A DNA stretch of 64,000 nucleotides from Sphingomonas telluris (GCF_022568775.1 NZ_JAKZHW010000001.1:1488001-1552000); one strand, 5' to 3'. Positions 53,553-63,544 are shown, counted from the first letter of the stretch. Numbers and translations are program-made. The notes: a model not told the origin generated them from the sequence alone.

Positions 53553-53783
53553 ATGGCGCAATTCAAACCTCTTAGCCCGCCGGACCGCCGATCTGTCCCC
53601 GAAGATGAGATCATCTTCAGCCTGCGCGACGGCTACGTCTGGGCAAGCTGGCCGGGAACGAACGCTTCGGTCCGGCTCGGCCGGTACGAGATGGTGCCCG
53701 CCATGATGCGGGACTTCCTGGAGCAGGACGCCTTAGGGCAACGCATGATGGGATCGCCCATCAGCCGCCACTTTCGCCCCTGA
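53553..53783 (+). CDS. small protein sharing a domain with the DUF4118 protein
   Basis: 76 aa from ATG 53553 (AGGAT directly upstream). Residues 20-65 (IIFSLRDGYVWASW ... SVRLGRYEMV ... MMRDFLEQ) align without gaps with residues 135-180 of the membrane protein at 2842-3453, about 22 identities in 46. N-terminus MAQFKPLSPPDRRSVPEDE is a disordered arm. Probably two or three beta strands and a helix. This suggests a free-standing partner or paralogue of the membrane-bound copy. Confidence 0.7.
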   Translation: MAQFKPLSPPDRRSVPEDEIIFSLRDGYVWASWPGTNASVRLGRYEMVPAMMRDFLEQDALGQRMMGSPISRHFRP

Positions 53784-53890
53784 GCCAGGCGCTTCCCGGC
53801 AACAACAATTGTCGCCAATTCGAAAACGGTGGTCGTTGCCTCCGTGACGATCTAGAAGAATCCCCACGTAAGTTAGGCCTGGGGGAAGCG

Positions 53891-53947
53891 ATGGTGTCAA
53901 ATGACGTCTATGCGCGTGCGCCACAGACTCACATGAGCGCGCGTTGA
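53891..53947 (+). CDS. 18-aa upstream ORF coupled to the response regulator
   Basis: ATG at 53891 preceded by a good ribosome site (GGGGG, 5 bases), reads MVSNDVYARAPQTHMSAR and stops with TGA at 53945-53947, which overlaps the TTG start of the regulator gene (TTGA). The regulator has no ribosome site of its own, so reinitiation after this leader is the simplest way to translate it. Confidence 0.5.
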   Translation: MVSNDVYARAPQTHMSAR

Positions 53948-54591
53948 CCAACGCTCCGCTTCGGATCCTGATTGCAGACGATCACGACGCCATCATTCGC
54001 GGCGTGCAATCGCTCATCGAGACGGACAAGCGTTACCAGGTCGTCGGCGTTGCTCACGACGGAAGAGAAGCGCTCCGCCTGATCCGTGAACTCAATCCGC
54101 GGATCGTGGTGCTGGACTACTCGCTGCCAGAGCTCAACGGACTGGACGTGGCGCGAACCGTACAGCGGGAGAAACTGGACACGTCGATTCTGCTCTATTC
54201 GATGCACGATCGGCAGGAGATCGTGTCGGAAGTCATCCGAGCCGGCGTTCGCGGCTTCGTCGTGAAATCGGACCCGCAGCAGCATCTGCTGACGGCGCTC
54301 GATGCCTTGTCGCAGAACAGGCCCTATTTCTCGCCGACGATTTCCGACGCGCTTCTGGAGCAGTTCCTGAACTCGGCTCCAAATACGCCCGGTTCGATCC
54401 TCACGCCTAAGGAGCGTGAGGTCGTCCAGCTCATCGCCGAAGGGAAGTTGAACAAGCAGGTCGCGGCCCACCTGAACATCGCACTGAAGACGGTCGAGAC
54501 GCACCGATCGACCGCCATGCGAAAGCTGAAGGTTCGGACCACGGCGGAGCTCGTCCGCTGGGCCGTGAGGACAAATTTGATTCAGGCCTAG
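53944..54591 (+). CDS. LuxR/NarL-family response regulator
   Basis: 215 aa with TTG start at 53944. Receiver domain ILIADDHDAIIRGVQSLIE with phosphoacceptor Asp in IVVLDYSLPELNG, Thr/Ser and Lys switch residues (LLYSMHD; GFVVKSD), then a C-terminal LuxR helix-turn-helix (SILTPKEREVVQLIAEGKLN; HLNIALKTVETHRSTAMRKL). No histidine kinase adjacent, so it is an orphan. Genus-level relatives often act in light or stress responses, but that is not shown here. Start coupled to an upstream ORF. Confidence 0.93.
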   Translation: MTNAPLRILIADDHDAIIRGVQSLIETDKRYQVVGVAHDGREALRLIRELNPRIVVLDYSLPELNGLDVARTVQREKLDTSILLYSMHDRQEIVSEVIRAGVRGFVVKSDPQQHLLTALDALSQNRPYFSPTISDALLEQFLNSAPNTPGSILTPKEREVVQLIAEGKLNKQVAAHLNIALKTVETHRSTAMRKLKVRTTAELVRWAVRTNLIQA

Positions 54592-54616
54592 GAGGGACGT
54601 CGAGCCTCGGAACGGG

Positions 54617-55063
54617 CTACTTCTTCTTGCCCGCCTTCTTGGCCTTCTTGCCGCCTGACTTCTTGCCCTTGCCGCCGCTGTCGCCGCCGATCGCATCGAT
54701 GCTCCGGCGCGCAACGTCCATCGCAAGCTGCCAGAGCGCGCTGCCGCTATCGACGCCGCTCTTCGCCGCCTGCTTGATTTCCTGGCCGGCCTCGGTCGCC
54801 AGAGCGCGAGCCCGCTTGGGATCGCGAAGCGCGGCCGCTGCAGCGACCAGGGTCGCCGCCACGATTTCGCTGGTGGCCGGGTTCTGGGCGATCTTCTTCG
54901 CGCCCGTCACCACCTTCTGGACCTTGGGGGCCTTGGCCACCTTCGCCACCTTGGCGACTTTCGTGGTCTTGGCGGGTTTCGCGGCGGGCGCCGCGGCCCT
55001 CGGTCTCGAAGGCTTCTTGGATGCTGTTCCGGCCTTGGTACTCTTGGTCGTCTGCTTGGCCAC
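54617..55063 (-). CDS. lysine/alanine-rich histone H1-like protein
   Basis: 148 aa. GTG start at 55063 chosen for GGGAGGG seven bases upstream; longer frames have no ribosome site. N-terminal 55 residues are Lys/Ala/Pro repeats ([36 protein letters not shown]), the middle a helix ([20 protein letters not shown]) and the C-terminus Gly/Lys-rich ([19 protein letters not shown]). Resembles bacterial H1-like nucleoid proteins that compact DNA. Divergent from ppk1 with about 110 bases between. Confidence 0.8.
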   Translation of the reverse strand: MAKQTTKSTKAGTASKKPSRPRAAAPAAKPAKTTKVAKVAKVAKAPKVQKVVTGAKKIAQNPATSEIVAATLVAAAAALRDPKRARALATEAGQEIKQAAKSGVDSGSALWQLAMDVARRSIDAIGGDSGGKGKKSGGKKAKKAGKKK

Positions 55064-55173
55064 CGTGGCGCCCTCCCGAGAATTCACCCGATATCTTCGT
55101 AGCGTCATACGACTGTAATGTCCCTCTGTTTCAGTTCGGGGACATCCACCACATGGCCTGCTACACGCGGACC

Positions 55174-57369
55174 ATGGCAGCAACACGTGCGAAACGAATG
55201 GCCACTTCCGCAGAGACACAACTGCCTGATCCTGTGGTCGAGGCCACTCCGGAAATACCCGCTGCTCCCGAGCCGAGATACTTCAACCGCGAGCTGAGCT
55301 GGCTGGCCTTCAACCGGCGCGTCCTGGAAGAGGCCAGCAACGATCATCACCCGCTGCTCGAGCGGCTGCGTTTCCTGTCGATTTCCGCCAACAACCTGGA
55401 CGAGTTCTTCATGGTCCGCGTCGCCGGCCTGAAGGCACACCAGGCCCTCGGCATCGAGGAAATGTCGCCCGACGGGCTAACCACCCTTCAGCAGCTCCAG
55501 GCGATCGACGAAGAGACCGACCGGCTGGTCGGCAGCCAGCTACAGGTCCTCGCGCAGCTACAGGAGGCTCTCGCGCAGGTCGGCGTCATTACGATCGGCT
55601 ATGAGAAGCTCGACGAGGCGGCCGAAGCCTGGCTGGACCAGCATTTCCGCGAGCAGATCTTCCCGCTGCTGACGCCGCAGGCAATCGACCCCGCGCATCC
55701 CTTTCCGTTCATTCCGAACAAGGGCTTCACTCTGATCTTCGAGCTTCGTCGGGGTCGCACCGAGCCGATCCGCGAGCTCATCATGCTGCCGACGGCAGTG
55801 CCGCGATTCATCCGGATTCCGGGCAAGAAGGCGCGCTACATCTCTCTGGAAACGCTGATCCGGCGGAAGACCGACTACCTCTTCCCCAAATATACGGTGC
55901 TCGGCGGCGGCGCGTTCCGCGTCATCCGCGACAGCGACATCGAGGTCGAGGAAGAGGCCGAGGATCTGGTCCGCTACTTCCGCACCGCGATCAAGCGGCG
56001 CCGGCGCGGGCGCGTCGTGCGGCTGGAGATCGAGCCGGACATGCCGGACACTTTGGTGCGCGGCATCAAGCAGGGCCTCGACGCCGGCAATGCAATCATC
56101 TCCGACGAATTCTCGCTGCTTGGCCTCAACGACCTCTCGATCATCGTCGATGAGGACCGTCCGGATCTGAAATTCCCTCCATTCGACCCGCGCATTCCGG
56201 AACGCATCCGCGAGCATGGCGGCGATTGCTTCGCCGCGATCCGGGAAAAGGACATCCTCGTCCATCACCCGTACGAGAGCTTCGAAGTGGTGGTCGAGTT
56301 CGTGCGGCAAGCGGCGGCCGATCCTGAGGTCGTCGCCATCAAGCAGACGCTCTACCGCGCGGGCAAGCAGTCGGCGATCATCAAGGCGCTCATCGACGCG
56401 GCCGAGGCCGGCAAGTCCGTGACGGCCGTGGTCGAGCTCAAGGCCCGCTTCGACGAAGAGCAGAATATCCTCTGGGCCAATGCGCTCGAACGCGCCGGCG
56501 TGCAGGTCGTCTACGGTTTCGTCGACTGGAAGACGCACGCGAAGGTGTCGATGATCATCCGGCGCGAGGCAAAGGGCTATCGCACCTACTGCCACTTCGG
56601 CACCGGCAATTATCATCCGGTGACGGCGCGCATCTACACGGACGTCAGCTACTTCACGGCCGATCCGCGCATTGGGCGCGATGCGGCCAAGCTGTTCAAC
56701 TACATCACCGGCTATCTCGAGCCGAAGAACCTGCGCCAGCTGGTCATTTCACCCGCAGGAATGCGGCCGGAGCTGCTGCGGCTGATGGACGTGGAGATTG
56801 CCGCGGCCAAGGCGGGCAAGCCGTCGGGCATCTGGGCGAAGCTCAACTCGCTGGTCGACCCGATCATCATCGACAAGCTCTACGAGGCGAGCGAGGCCGG
56901 GGTGTCGGTCGACCTCGTCGTCCGCGGCATTTGCTGCCTCCGTCCGGGCGTTCCGGGCCTGTCTGAAAACATTTACGTGAAGTCGATCGTCGGGCGCTTT
57001 CTGGAACATGCGCGCCTGTGGTGCTTTGCCAATGGGCATGAGCTGCCGCACCCGGAAGCGAGGGTGTACATAAGCTCTGCGGACTGGATGCCTCGCAACC
57101 TGGACAGGCGGATCGAGTACATGCTGCCCATCGACAACAAAACCGTCCACGCCCAGCTTCTCGACCAGGTGATGGTCGCGAACCTGATCGACAATGAGCA
57201 GAGCTGGCGGCTGCTGCCGGACGGCACGTACGAGCGGCTTCGGCCCAAGGCGAACGAGGCATTCAACCTGCACGAATATTTCATGAGCAACCCGTCGCTA
57301 TCCGGCCGCGGGCAGGCGTTGAAGAAGGGCCGCAAGGTCCCCAAGCTCCGCTTCCAGCGCGGCCGCTAA
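55174..57369 (+). CDS. ppk1: polyphosphate kinase 1
   Basis: 731 aa if started at ATG 55174 (alternatives at 55153 and 55198; no decisive ribosome site). Makes polyphosphate from ATP. Signatures: [88 protein letters not shown], the autophosphorylated histidine in [19 protein letters not shown], and NNEP-type C-terminal [18 protein letters not shown]. Followed after 12 bases by ppx/gppA, a usual pairing for polyphosphate turnover. Confidence 0.95.
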   Translation: MAATRAKRMATSAETQLPDPVVEATPEIPAAPEPRYFNRELSWLAFNRRVLEEASNDHHPLLERLRFLSISANNLDEFFMVRVAGLKAHQALGIEEMSPDGLTTLQQLQAIDEETDRLVGSQLQVLAQLQEALAQVGVITIGYEKLDEAAEAWLDQHFREQIFPLLTPQAIDPAHPFPFIPNKGFTLIFELRRGRTEPIRELIMLPTAVPRFIRIPGKKARYISLETLIRRKTDYLFPKYTVLGGGAFRVIRDSDIEVEEEAEDLVRYFRTAIKRRRRGRVVRLEIEPDMPDTLVRGIKQGLDAGNAIISDEFSLLGLNDLSIIVDEDRPDLKFPPFDPRIPERIREHGGDCFAAIREKDILVHHPYESFEVVVEFVRQAAADPEVVAIKQTLYRAGKQSAIIKALIDAAEAGKSVTAVVELKARFDEEQNILWANALERAGVQVVYGFVDWKTHAKVSMIIRREAKGYRTYCHFGTGNYHPVTARIYTDVSYFTADPRIGRDAAKLFNYITGYLEPKNLRQLVISPAGMRPELLRLMDVEIAAAKAGKPSGIWAKLNSLVDPIIIDKLYEASEAGVSVDLVVRGICCLRPGVPGLSENIYVKSIVGRFLEHARLWCFANGHELPHPEARVYISSADWMPRNLDRRIEYMLPIDNKTVHAQLLDQVMVANLIDNEQSWRLLPDGTYERLRPKANEAFNLHEYFMSNPSLSGRGQALKKGRKVPKLRFQRGR

Positions 57370-57381
57370 GACGAGGAAGAC

Positions 57382-58830
57382 TTGACGCGTCGTCAGCCCG
57401 TTTCCGTCATCGACATCGGTTCCAACTCAGTCCGCCTGGTGATCTATTCCGGGCGGCAGCGTGCGCCGTCGCCCATGTTCAACGAGAAGGTCATGGCCGG
57501 GCTCGGCTCGGGCCTCAGCGAGGACGGCGAGCTCCACGAGGACAGCATGCAGTCCGCACTGCGCGCGCTGAACCGCTACCGGCTGCTGCTGAAGCACGTG
57601 CGCGTGAAGGAAACGCGAGTGGTGGCGACTGCTGCAGTTCGCGACGCCCACAATGGCGACGACTTCGTCCGCGAGGTCGAGGCGATGGGCCTCCCCTGCG
57701 AGGTCATCAGCGCCGACGAAGAAGCGCATTACTCCGGCCTCGGCGTCGTCTCGGCTTTTCCCGGCGCCAGCGGAATCGTGGGCGACCTTGGCGGTGGCAG
57801 CCTGGAGTTGGTGGAGGTCGGCGGCGGCAACGCGCTCAACGGGATCTCGCTTCCGCTCGGCGTGCTCCGCGCCGACCGCAGCAAGGCGGGCTCCAAGAAG
57901 GCCTACGAAGCCCTTCGCGAGGGATTGAAGAAGAACGGCCTGCACAAGGCCGGCAAGGGGCGGCCGTTCTACATGGTCGGGGGTTCGTGGCGCGCGCTCG
58001 CCAAGATCGACATGGCCGCGACAAACTTCCCGCTCCCGGCGACGCATCATTACCGGATGAAGCCATCGCGCGCAGCGGAGCTCAAGAAGCTGGCCGAGGA
58101 AGGCGGCGACCTGCTGCGCGTCGTGTCACCCGCGCGCCATGCGGCGACCCCGATCGCGGCGATGCTCCTGACGCACATCGTCGACCTGCTCGAGCCGAGC
58201 GAACTCATCGTCTCCGCATTCGGCCTTCGCGAAGGCCTGCTCTACTCGCAGCTCGACAAGAGGACGCGCGCGCTCGATCCGCTCGTCGAGGCGGCGCGGG
58301 ATGCCGGCGGCGGCGAGCATCGTTTCGGACAGCATGGCGACCTCCTCCACGAATGGGTGTCGCCACTATTCGAGGACAGTCCGAAAATGGAGCGGCTCCG
58401 GCGGGCCGCCTGCCTGCTCGCGGACGTCGCGTGGCAGGCGGCGCCGATGTTCCGGGCCGATCGCGGCGTGGAAATGGCGCTGCACGGCGACTGGACCGGC
58501 GTGGATGCTGCGGGGCGCGTCATCATGGCGCAGGCGTTGACGTCCAACTTCGGGCGGGACGGCCTGCCGGATCAGCGGATGAACCAGTTGGTCCGGCCTG
58601 AGGACCTCAGGCGCGCGCATTGCTGGGGCCTGGCGATGCGCCTCGGCCAGCGGCTTAGCGGCGGCGTGGCCTCGGTGCTCGAGCGGACAAACCTCAATCT
58701 CAGCCGGACCGGGGTGACCTTGTGCGTCCCGCACCGCGAAGAAGCACTTGCCGGAGACGCGGTCCGCCGGCGCCTTCAACGCCTTGCGGAATCGCTTGAC
58801 CGAAAGGCAGAGGTCGCGACGTTCATCTGA
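57382..58830 (+). CDS. exopolyphosphatase / guanosine pentaphosphate phosphohydrolase family
   Basis: 482 aa, TTG start at 57382 with GAGGAAG upstream. Ppx/GppA actin-like ATPase fold: VSVIDIGSNSVRLVIYSGRQ, VVATAAVRDAHNGDDFV, GIVGDLGGGSLELVEVG, FYMVGGSWRALAKID. The C-terminal HD-like region contains RAACLLADVAWQAAPMFRAD. Hydrolyses polyphosphate ends (Ppx) or pppGpp (GppA); the branch cannot be decided by eye. Coupled to ppk1. Confidence 0.93.
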   Translation: MTRRQPVSVIDIGSNSVRLVIYSGRQRAPSPMFNEKVMAGLGSGLSEDGELHEDSMQSALRALNRYRLLLKHVRVKETRVVATAAVRDAHNGDDFVREVEAMGLPCEVISADEEAHYSGLGVVSAFPGASGIVGDLGGGSLELVEVGGGNALNGISLPLGVLRADRSKAGSKKAYEALREGLKKNGLHKAGKGRPFYMVGGSWRALAKIDMAATNFPLPATHHYRMKPSRAAELKKLAEEGGDLLRVVSPARHAATPIAAMLLTHIVDLLEPSELIVSAFGLREGLLYSQLDKRTRALDPLVEAARDAGGGEHRFGQHGDLLHEWVSPLFEDSPKMERLRRAACLLADVAWQAAPMFRADRGVEMALHGDWTGVDAAGRVIMAQALTSNFGRDGLPDQRMNQLVRPEDLRRAHCWGLAMRLGQRLSGGVASVLERTNLNLSRTGVTLCVPHREEALAGDAVRRRLQRLAESLDRKAEVATFI

Positions 58831-58877
58831 CAGCGTGAACCAAAACGGCATTAGTCGAGTTGCGGCAAAGGGAAGAG

Positions 58878-59921
58878 ATGGCCGCCGAAGAAGACACCAG
58901 CGAACTGCTCATGCTGCGGCGCAAGCCGCGGGTCACTGGCTGGTTCGGGCTCGCGTGGCGGATCGCAGCGGTCGTCGGCCTGCTCGGCTTTCTCGTCGTC
59001 GTCCACTGGCTCGAGCGCGACGGGCTGAAGGATACGCACGACGGCAGCGTCAGCTTCATCGACGTCCTTTATTTCACGATGATCAGCGCGACGACGACGG
59101 GTTACGGCGACATCGTTCCGGTGACGCCGCGCACGAGGCTCTTCGACGCCTTCGTCGTCACGCCGATCCGCATCCTCTTTCTACTGATCTTCGTCGGCTC
59201 GGCCTATCTGTTCGTGGCGAGGCGATCCTGGGAGAAATTCCTCATGAGACGAATCCAGCGCAGCCTCACCGATCACATCGTCGTTGCCGGCTACGGAACG
59301 AAGAACCGGCGCGCCGTGGACGAGCTGATCGATCTCGGCGCCAATCCCGAGGACATCGTCGTCATCGACCTGGATCCGGAACGGCTGGAGCGCGCGAAGG
59401 CGCTCGGCTGCACCGTGCTGCAGGGCGACGCCGCGCGCGACCAGACGATCCGCTCGGTCCATGTCGAAAGGGCGAAGCTCGTCATCATCTCGGCGGGCCG
59501 CGACGACACGTCGATCCTCATCTGCCTGACCGTTCGCGACTTCGCGCCCGACGTTCGCATCAGCATCGCCGTCAACGAGGAGGACAATATCGCCCCTGCC
59601 CGCCGCGCCGGAGCGAACGTCGTCGTAAACCCGCTCGACTTCGCGGGTCTCTTGCTTGCGACCACGCACGCGGGTCAGCACATTGCGGATTATCTCGCCG
59701 ACCTGGCCTCGATGAAGGGCAAGGTGCGCCTGATCGAACGCGACGTGCTTCCCGAGGAAATCGGGCGGTCGCTCAAGGACGTTAGCGACATGGGCGTACG
59801 CATCATTCGCGGAGGCACCGCCTACGGCTTCTGGCGGCCGCAGGTGCAAAAGCTGGAAGCAGGCGACGTGATCATGGAGATTGCGCCGACCGCCGCCGGG
59901 CAGGAGCCTTCTCCCGCGTAA
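58878..59921 (+). CDS. potassium channel with RCK/TrkA-N domain
   Basis: 347 aa from ATG 58878 (AAAGGGA upstream). One N-terminal helix (AWRIAAVVGLLGFLVVVHWL), pore loop with selectivity filter ATTTGYGDIVPV, second helix (IRILFLLIFVGSAYLFVA), then TrkA-N (IVVAGYGTKNRRAVDELIDLG with NADH site; VLQGDAARDQTIRS) and a TrkA-C-like tail (LIERDVLPEEIGRSLKDVSD). MthK/Kch-like two-helix K+ channel. Lies between the ppx and the arginine catabolism block. Confidence 0.95.
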   Translation: MAAEEDTSELLMLRRKPRVTGWFGLAWRIAAVVGLLGFLVVVHWLERDGLKDTHDGSVSFIDVLYFTMISATTTGYGDIVPVTPRTRLFDAFVVTPIRILFLLIFVGSAYLFVARRSWEKFLMRRIQRSLTDHIVVAGYGTKNRRAVDELIDLGANPEDIVVIDLDPERLERAKALGCTVLQGDAARDQTIRSVHVERAKLVIISAGRDDTSILICLTVRDFAPDVRISIAVNEEDNIAPARRAGANVVVNPLDFAGLLLATTHAGQHIADYLADLASMKGKVRLIERDVLPEEIGRSLKDVSDMGVRIIRGGTAYGFWRPQVQKLEAGDVIMEIAPTAAGQEPSPA

Positions 59922-59967
59922 GCCACGGTGTGGCGTTCGGCCCGCGCTACGGCTAGGAGCCGGGGGC

Positions 59968-61176
59968 ATGGGGGAATTGTCGTCCAGCGAACAGATGGCG
60001 GTCGAGCGCGCGGCGGCAGAGCCGATGCTCGACCAGGTATTGGGCTGGGCAGCGGTCAACAGCGGCTCGCGCAATCTCGATGGCCTCGCCACCGTGGCGG
60101 GGCTTCTTGCAGACGCCTTCTCGGCGCTTCCCGGAAGCATCGTGCTGGTCGACCCCGCACCGGTGGAAGCGGTCGATGCCTCCGGCCGTACCATAGCCAT
60201 CGAGCATGGCCGCAACCTGCACTTGAAGGTGCGCCCGGACGCGCCGGTGCAGCTTCTTTTCACCGGCCACATGGACACGGTGTTCGGCGCCGATCATGCG
60301 TTCCAGGAAACGCGCTGGATCGACGAGCAGGTCATCAATGGGCCCGGCACTGCCGACATGAAGGGCGGGCTCGCGGTGATGCTCGCGGCGCTCAAAGCCG
60401 TTGAGCAGAGCGATGCGGCAACCAGCGTCGGCTACGAGGTTGTTCTTAACAGCGACGAGGAAGTCGGTTCGCTTGGCTCCGCACCGCTGATCGCCGAAGC
60501 GGCTCGCGGGAAGCGCACGGCGCTGACCTACGAGCCGTCCGCACTTCCGGACGGGACGCTAGCCGGCGCGCGTCCGGGCAGCGGCAATTTCGCGATCACG
60601 ATCCGCGGCCGCTCTGCGCACGCCGGCCGCAATCCCGAGGACGGGCGCAACGCACTGCTCGCCGCGGCCGATCTCGCTCTCCGGTTCGAGGCGATGCGCA
60701 AGCCGGGCCTGTCGGTGAACCCTGCGAAGATCGATGGCGGATCGCCGACCAACGTGGTGCCCGACATCGCCATCCTCCGTGTCAACATGCGGCCCGCCAC
60801 GCCCGCGCTTGAAGCCGACGCCAGAGTGTCGATCCAGCAGGCCGTCTCCGCCGTGTCGTCCGAGCGCGAAGTCAGCATGCACGTGCACGGCGGCTTCGCT
60901 CGTCCGCCCAAGCCGATGACGCCGGAGATGGACAACCTGTTCGGCCTCGTGAAACAGGCCGGCGCCGACCTCGGCCAGGCGATCGGCTGGCAACCGTCCG
61001 GCGGCGTCTGCGACGGCAACAACATCGCCGCTTGCGGCGTGCCCGTCGTCGACACGATGGGCGTGCGCGGCGGCAAGATCCACAGCATGGAGGAATTTCT
61101 GATCGTCGAAAGCCTGAAGGAACGCGCGGCATTGTCGGCGCTGACCATCCTGCGACTGGCCGGAGGGAACGCATGA
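59968..61176 (+). CDS. M20 family zinc hydrolase of the arginine-succinyl block
   Basis: 402 aa. Start ATG 59968 with AGGAGC upstream. M20 di-zinc site: LLFTGHMDTVFGADH, NGPGTADMKGGLAVM, NSDEEVGSLGS, ALTYEPSALPDGTLAGARPG, dimerisation-domain IRGRSAHAGRNPEDGRNALL and C-terminal GGVCDGNNIAACGVPVVDT. Resembles carboxypeptidase G2/ArgE-like deacylases. It overlaps astA by 4 bases, so it is probably an amino-acid deacylase acting in or beside the AST pathway; a desuccinylase role is a hypothesis. Confidence 0.87.
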   Translation: MGELSSSEQMAVERAAAEPMLDQVLGWAAVNSGSRNLDGLATVAGLLADAFSALPGSIVLVDPAPVEAVDASGRTIAIEHGRNLHLKVRPDAPVQLLFTGHMDTVFGADHAFQETRWIDEQVINGPGTADMKGGLAVMLAALKAVEQSDAATSVGYEVVLNSDEEVGSLGSAPLIAEAARGKRTALTYEPSALPDGTLAGARPGSGNFAITIRGRSAHAGRNPEDGRNALLAAADLALRFEAMRKPGLSVNPAKIDGGSPTNVVPDIAILRVNMRPATPALEADARVSIQQAVSAVSSEREVSMHVHGGFARPPKPMTPEMDNLFGLVKQAGADLGQAIGWQPSGGVCDGNNIAACGVPVVDTMGVRGGKIHSMEEFLIVESLKERAALSALTILRLAGGNA

Positions 61177-62189
61177 GCTTCCGCGTCCGCCCGGTCACGG
61201 CCGATGACTTCGGCGCCATCTACGAAATGGCCAAGCTCACCGGCGGCGGGTTCACCAACCTTCCGCCCGACCGCGCGACCCTGGTCCAGAAGATCGCGCG
61301 TTCCGACAAAGGCTTCTCGCGCGCCGAGGACAGCCAATCCGACGACCTGTATATGTTCGTCCTGGAGGACCCGAAGGCCAGCGTCATCCGCGGCACCTGC
61401 CAGGTGTTCGGCCAAGTCGGCGTTCGCCAGCCCTTCTATTCCTATCACCTGAGCACGCTGACCCAGACCAGCCCTGAACTCGGCAAGACCTTCCGTAACC
61501 AGACTCTGACGCTGACGACCGACCTCGAAGGGTCGTCGGAAGTCGGCGGCCTGTTCCTTCACCCAAACGCTCGCGCGGGCGGGCTCGGGTCATTGCTCGC
61601 GCGCAGCCGCTACCTGTTCATCAAATCGCACCGCGCGCGCTTCGGCGACCGCGTCCTCGCCGAGCTTCGCGGGGTGATGGACGAGGCCGGCAACGCGCCC
61701 TTCTGGGATGGGCTCGCGGGGCGCTTCTTCGACATGACCTTCCCGGAGGCGGACGAGTTTAACGCCGTGCACGGCACGCAATTCATCGCCGACCTCATGC
61801 CCAAGACGCCGATCTACGTCTCACTGCTGAGCGAGTCCGCGCGTGCCGTCATGGGCCTTCCGCATCCAACCGGCCGGGCAGCTCTGCGCATGCTCGAGGA
61901 GGAAGGATTCTCCTTCGACCGCTACATCGACATCTTCGACGGCGGGCCGACAGTGACGGCGCACATCGACGACCTGCGCACGATCGACGAGTCGGACGAG
62001 GAGACGATCGTCGAGATCTCGGAGGGCGGGAAAACCAAGATGCTCCTCGCCCATGGCCAGCTGAAGGACTTCAAGGCCTGCTTCGGCATGGTGAAGCGCG
62101 CCGGACGCAAGGGCATCTGCATCGATGCCGAAGCAGCCGAGCTGCTCGGCGTGAAGGAAGGCGACACCGTCCTTGCGGTAAAGCGCTAG
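61173..62189 (+). CDS. astA: arginine N-succinyltransferase
   Basis: 338 aa, first enzyme of the arginine succinyltransferase pathway: arginine + succinyl-CoA to N2-succinylarginine. ATGA overlap with the hydrolase. Family text FRVRPVTADDFGAIYEMAKL, GGGFTNLPPDRATLVQKIARS, FYSYHLSTLTQTSPELGKTF, SEVGGLFLHPNARAGGLGSLL and ELRGVMDEAGNAPFWDGLA, GNAT-like fold. Full length. Ends one base into the start of astB. Confidence 0.97.
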   Translation: MSFRVRPVTADDFGAIYEMAKLTGGGFTNLPPDRATLVQKIARSDKGFSRAEDSQSDDLYMFVLEDPKASVIRGTCQVFGQVGVRQPFYSYHLSTLTQTSPELGKTFRNQTLTLTTDLEGSSEVGGLFLHPNARAGGLGSLLARSRYLFIKSHRARFGDRVLAELRGVMDEAGNAPFWDGLAGRFFDMTFPEADEFNAVHGTQFIADLMPKTPIYVSLLSESARAVMGLPHPTGRAALRMLEEEGFSFDRYIDIFDGGPTVTAHIDDLRTIDESDEETIVEISEGGKTKMLLAHGQLKDFKACFGMVKRAGRKGICIDAEAAELLGVKEGDTVLAVKR

Positions 62190-63442
62190 TGGCCCTTCGC
62201 GAGATCAACTTCGACGGGATCATCGGACCGTCGCACAATTATGCGGGGCTGAGCTTCGGCAACCTCGCGTCGACGAAGAACGCTGGCCAGGTTTCGCAAC
62301 CGCGCGCGGCGGCGCTGCAGGGCATCGACAAGATGCGCGCCAACCTCGCGCTCGGGCTCGCCCAGGGCATCTTCTTGCCGAATGCTCGCCCGAACCGCAG
62401 CTGGCTGGCGGAACTCGGCACGGACTACGAGCACGCCGACGCGCCCCTCGCCGCAGCCGCCATGTCGGCCTCATCGATGTGGGCCGCGAATGCCGCGACG
62501 GTCTCGCCGGCGCCCGACACGAGCGACGGGCGCTGCCACCTGACCGCCGCCAACCTGCGGACCATGCCGCATCGCAGCCATGAATGGCCGGGCACGCTGG
62601 CGCAGCTGAAGATCGCCTTTGCCGACCCGGCGCATTTCCGCGTCCACGGCCCGGTCCCGCCCGCGTTCGGGGATGAAGGCGCTGCGAACCACATGCGCGT
62701 GACATCGAAGCACGGCGAGCGCGGCCTGGAGCTGTTCGTATACGGCGTCACCGGCGGCGCGTTCCCTGCGCGACAGCATTTGCAGGCTTCGAAGGCCATC
62801 GCGCGCCTTCACGGCCTCGATCCGGACCGCACCTTGTTCGTCGAGCAGTCCGAGGAGGCGATCGCCGCGGGCGCCTTCCACAACGACGTCGTCGCCGTGG
62901 CGAATGAGAACGTCCTCTTCGCGCACGAGCTGGCGTTCGCCGACCGCGCCGGCCTGGTCGGCTTTTGCGAGAGCCGCCTGCCCGGTTTCGAGCTGGTCGA
63001 GGTGCCCGCTGCGGAAGTGCCGATCGGCGACGCGATTACGTCCTATCTGTTCAACGCGCAGCTGGTGACCCCTCCCGACGGCGAGATGACGCTGGTCGTT
63101 CCGACCGAGGCTCGCGAGACGCCTACGGTCTGGTCGTGGATCGAGCGGCATATCGCCGGCAACGGCCCGATCCGCCGCGTCGAGGTCGTCGACGTTCGCC
63201 AGTCGATGGCCAATGGCGGCGGCCCTGCCTGCCTGAGGCTTCGCGTAGTCGCCGACCCCGCGACCGTGGATCCCCGCTTCATCGTCGACGATGCCAAGCT
63301 CGATAAATTGGCGGAGGTGATCCGCCGGACCTGGCCGATCGACATCGACAATGCCGACCTGCAAAAGCCGTCGCTCGCGACCGATGTGGAAGCGGCGCGA
63401 ACCGCCTTGCTGGAAGCCCTGGACCTGACCGAACTCGCCTGA
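62189..63442 (+). CDS. astB: N-succinylarginine dihydrolase
   Basis: 417 aa; GTG start at 62189 shares one base with the astA TAG. Second AST step: N2-succinylarginine to N2-succinylornithine, ammonia and CO2. Signatures EINFDGIIGPSHNYAGLSFG, NARPNRSWL, HLTAANLRTMPHRSHEWPGT, FHNDVVAVANENVLFAHELA (catalytic His), and SMANGGGPACLRLRV with the nucleophilic Cys. Downstream pathway genes astC/astD/astE are absent from the window. Confidence 0.97.
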   Translation: MALREINFDGIIGPSHNYAGLSFGNLASTKNAGQVSQPRAAALQGIDKMRANLALGLAQGIFLPNARPNRSWLAELGTDYEHADAPLAAAAMSASSMWAANAATVSPAPDTSDGRCHLTAANLRTMPHRSHEWPGTLAQLKIAFADPAHFRVHGPVPPAFGDEGAANHMRVTSKHGERGLELFVYGVTGGAFPARQHLQASKAIARLHGLDPDRTLFVEQSEEAIAAGAFHNDVVAVANENVLFAHELAFADRAGLVGFCESRLPGFELVEVPAAEVPIGDAITSYLFNAQLVTPPDGEMTLVVPTEARETPTVWSWIERHIAGNGPIRRVEVVDVRQSMANGGGPACLRLRVVADPATVDPRFIVDDAKLDKLAEVIRRTWPIDIDNADLQKPSLATDVEAARTALLEALDLTELA

Positions 63443-63544
63443 ATCCCGTATCGGGACAAATCCGGGTTCTTAACGCCTTCGTAACTCTGTTTTTTAGGAC
63501 GGAATCGGCTCAAAACCTGAGTCGAATCGTTCAGGCGTTAACAC

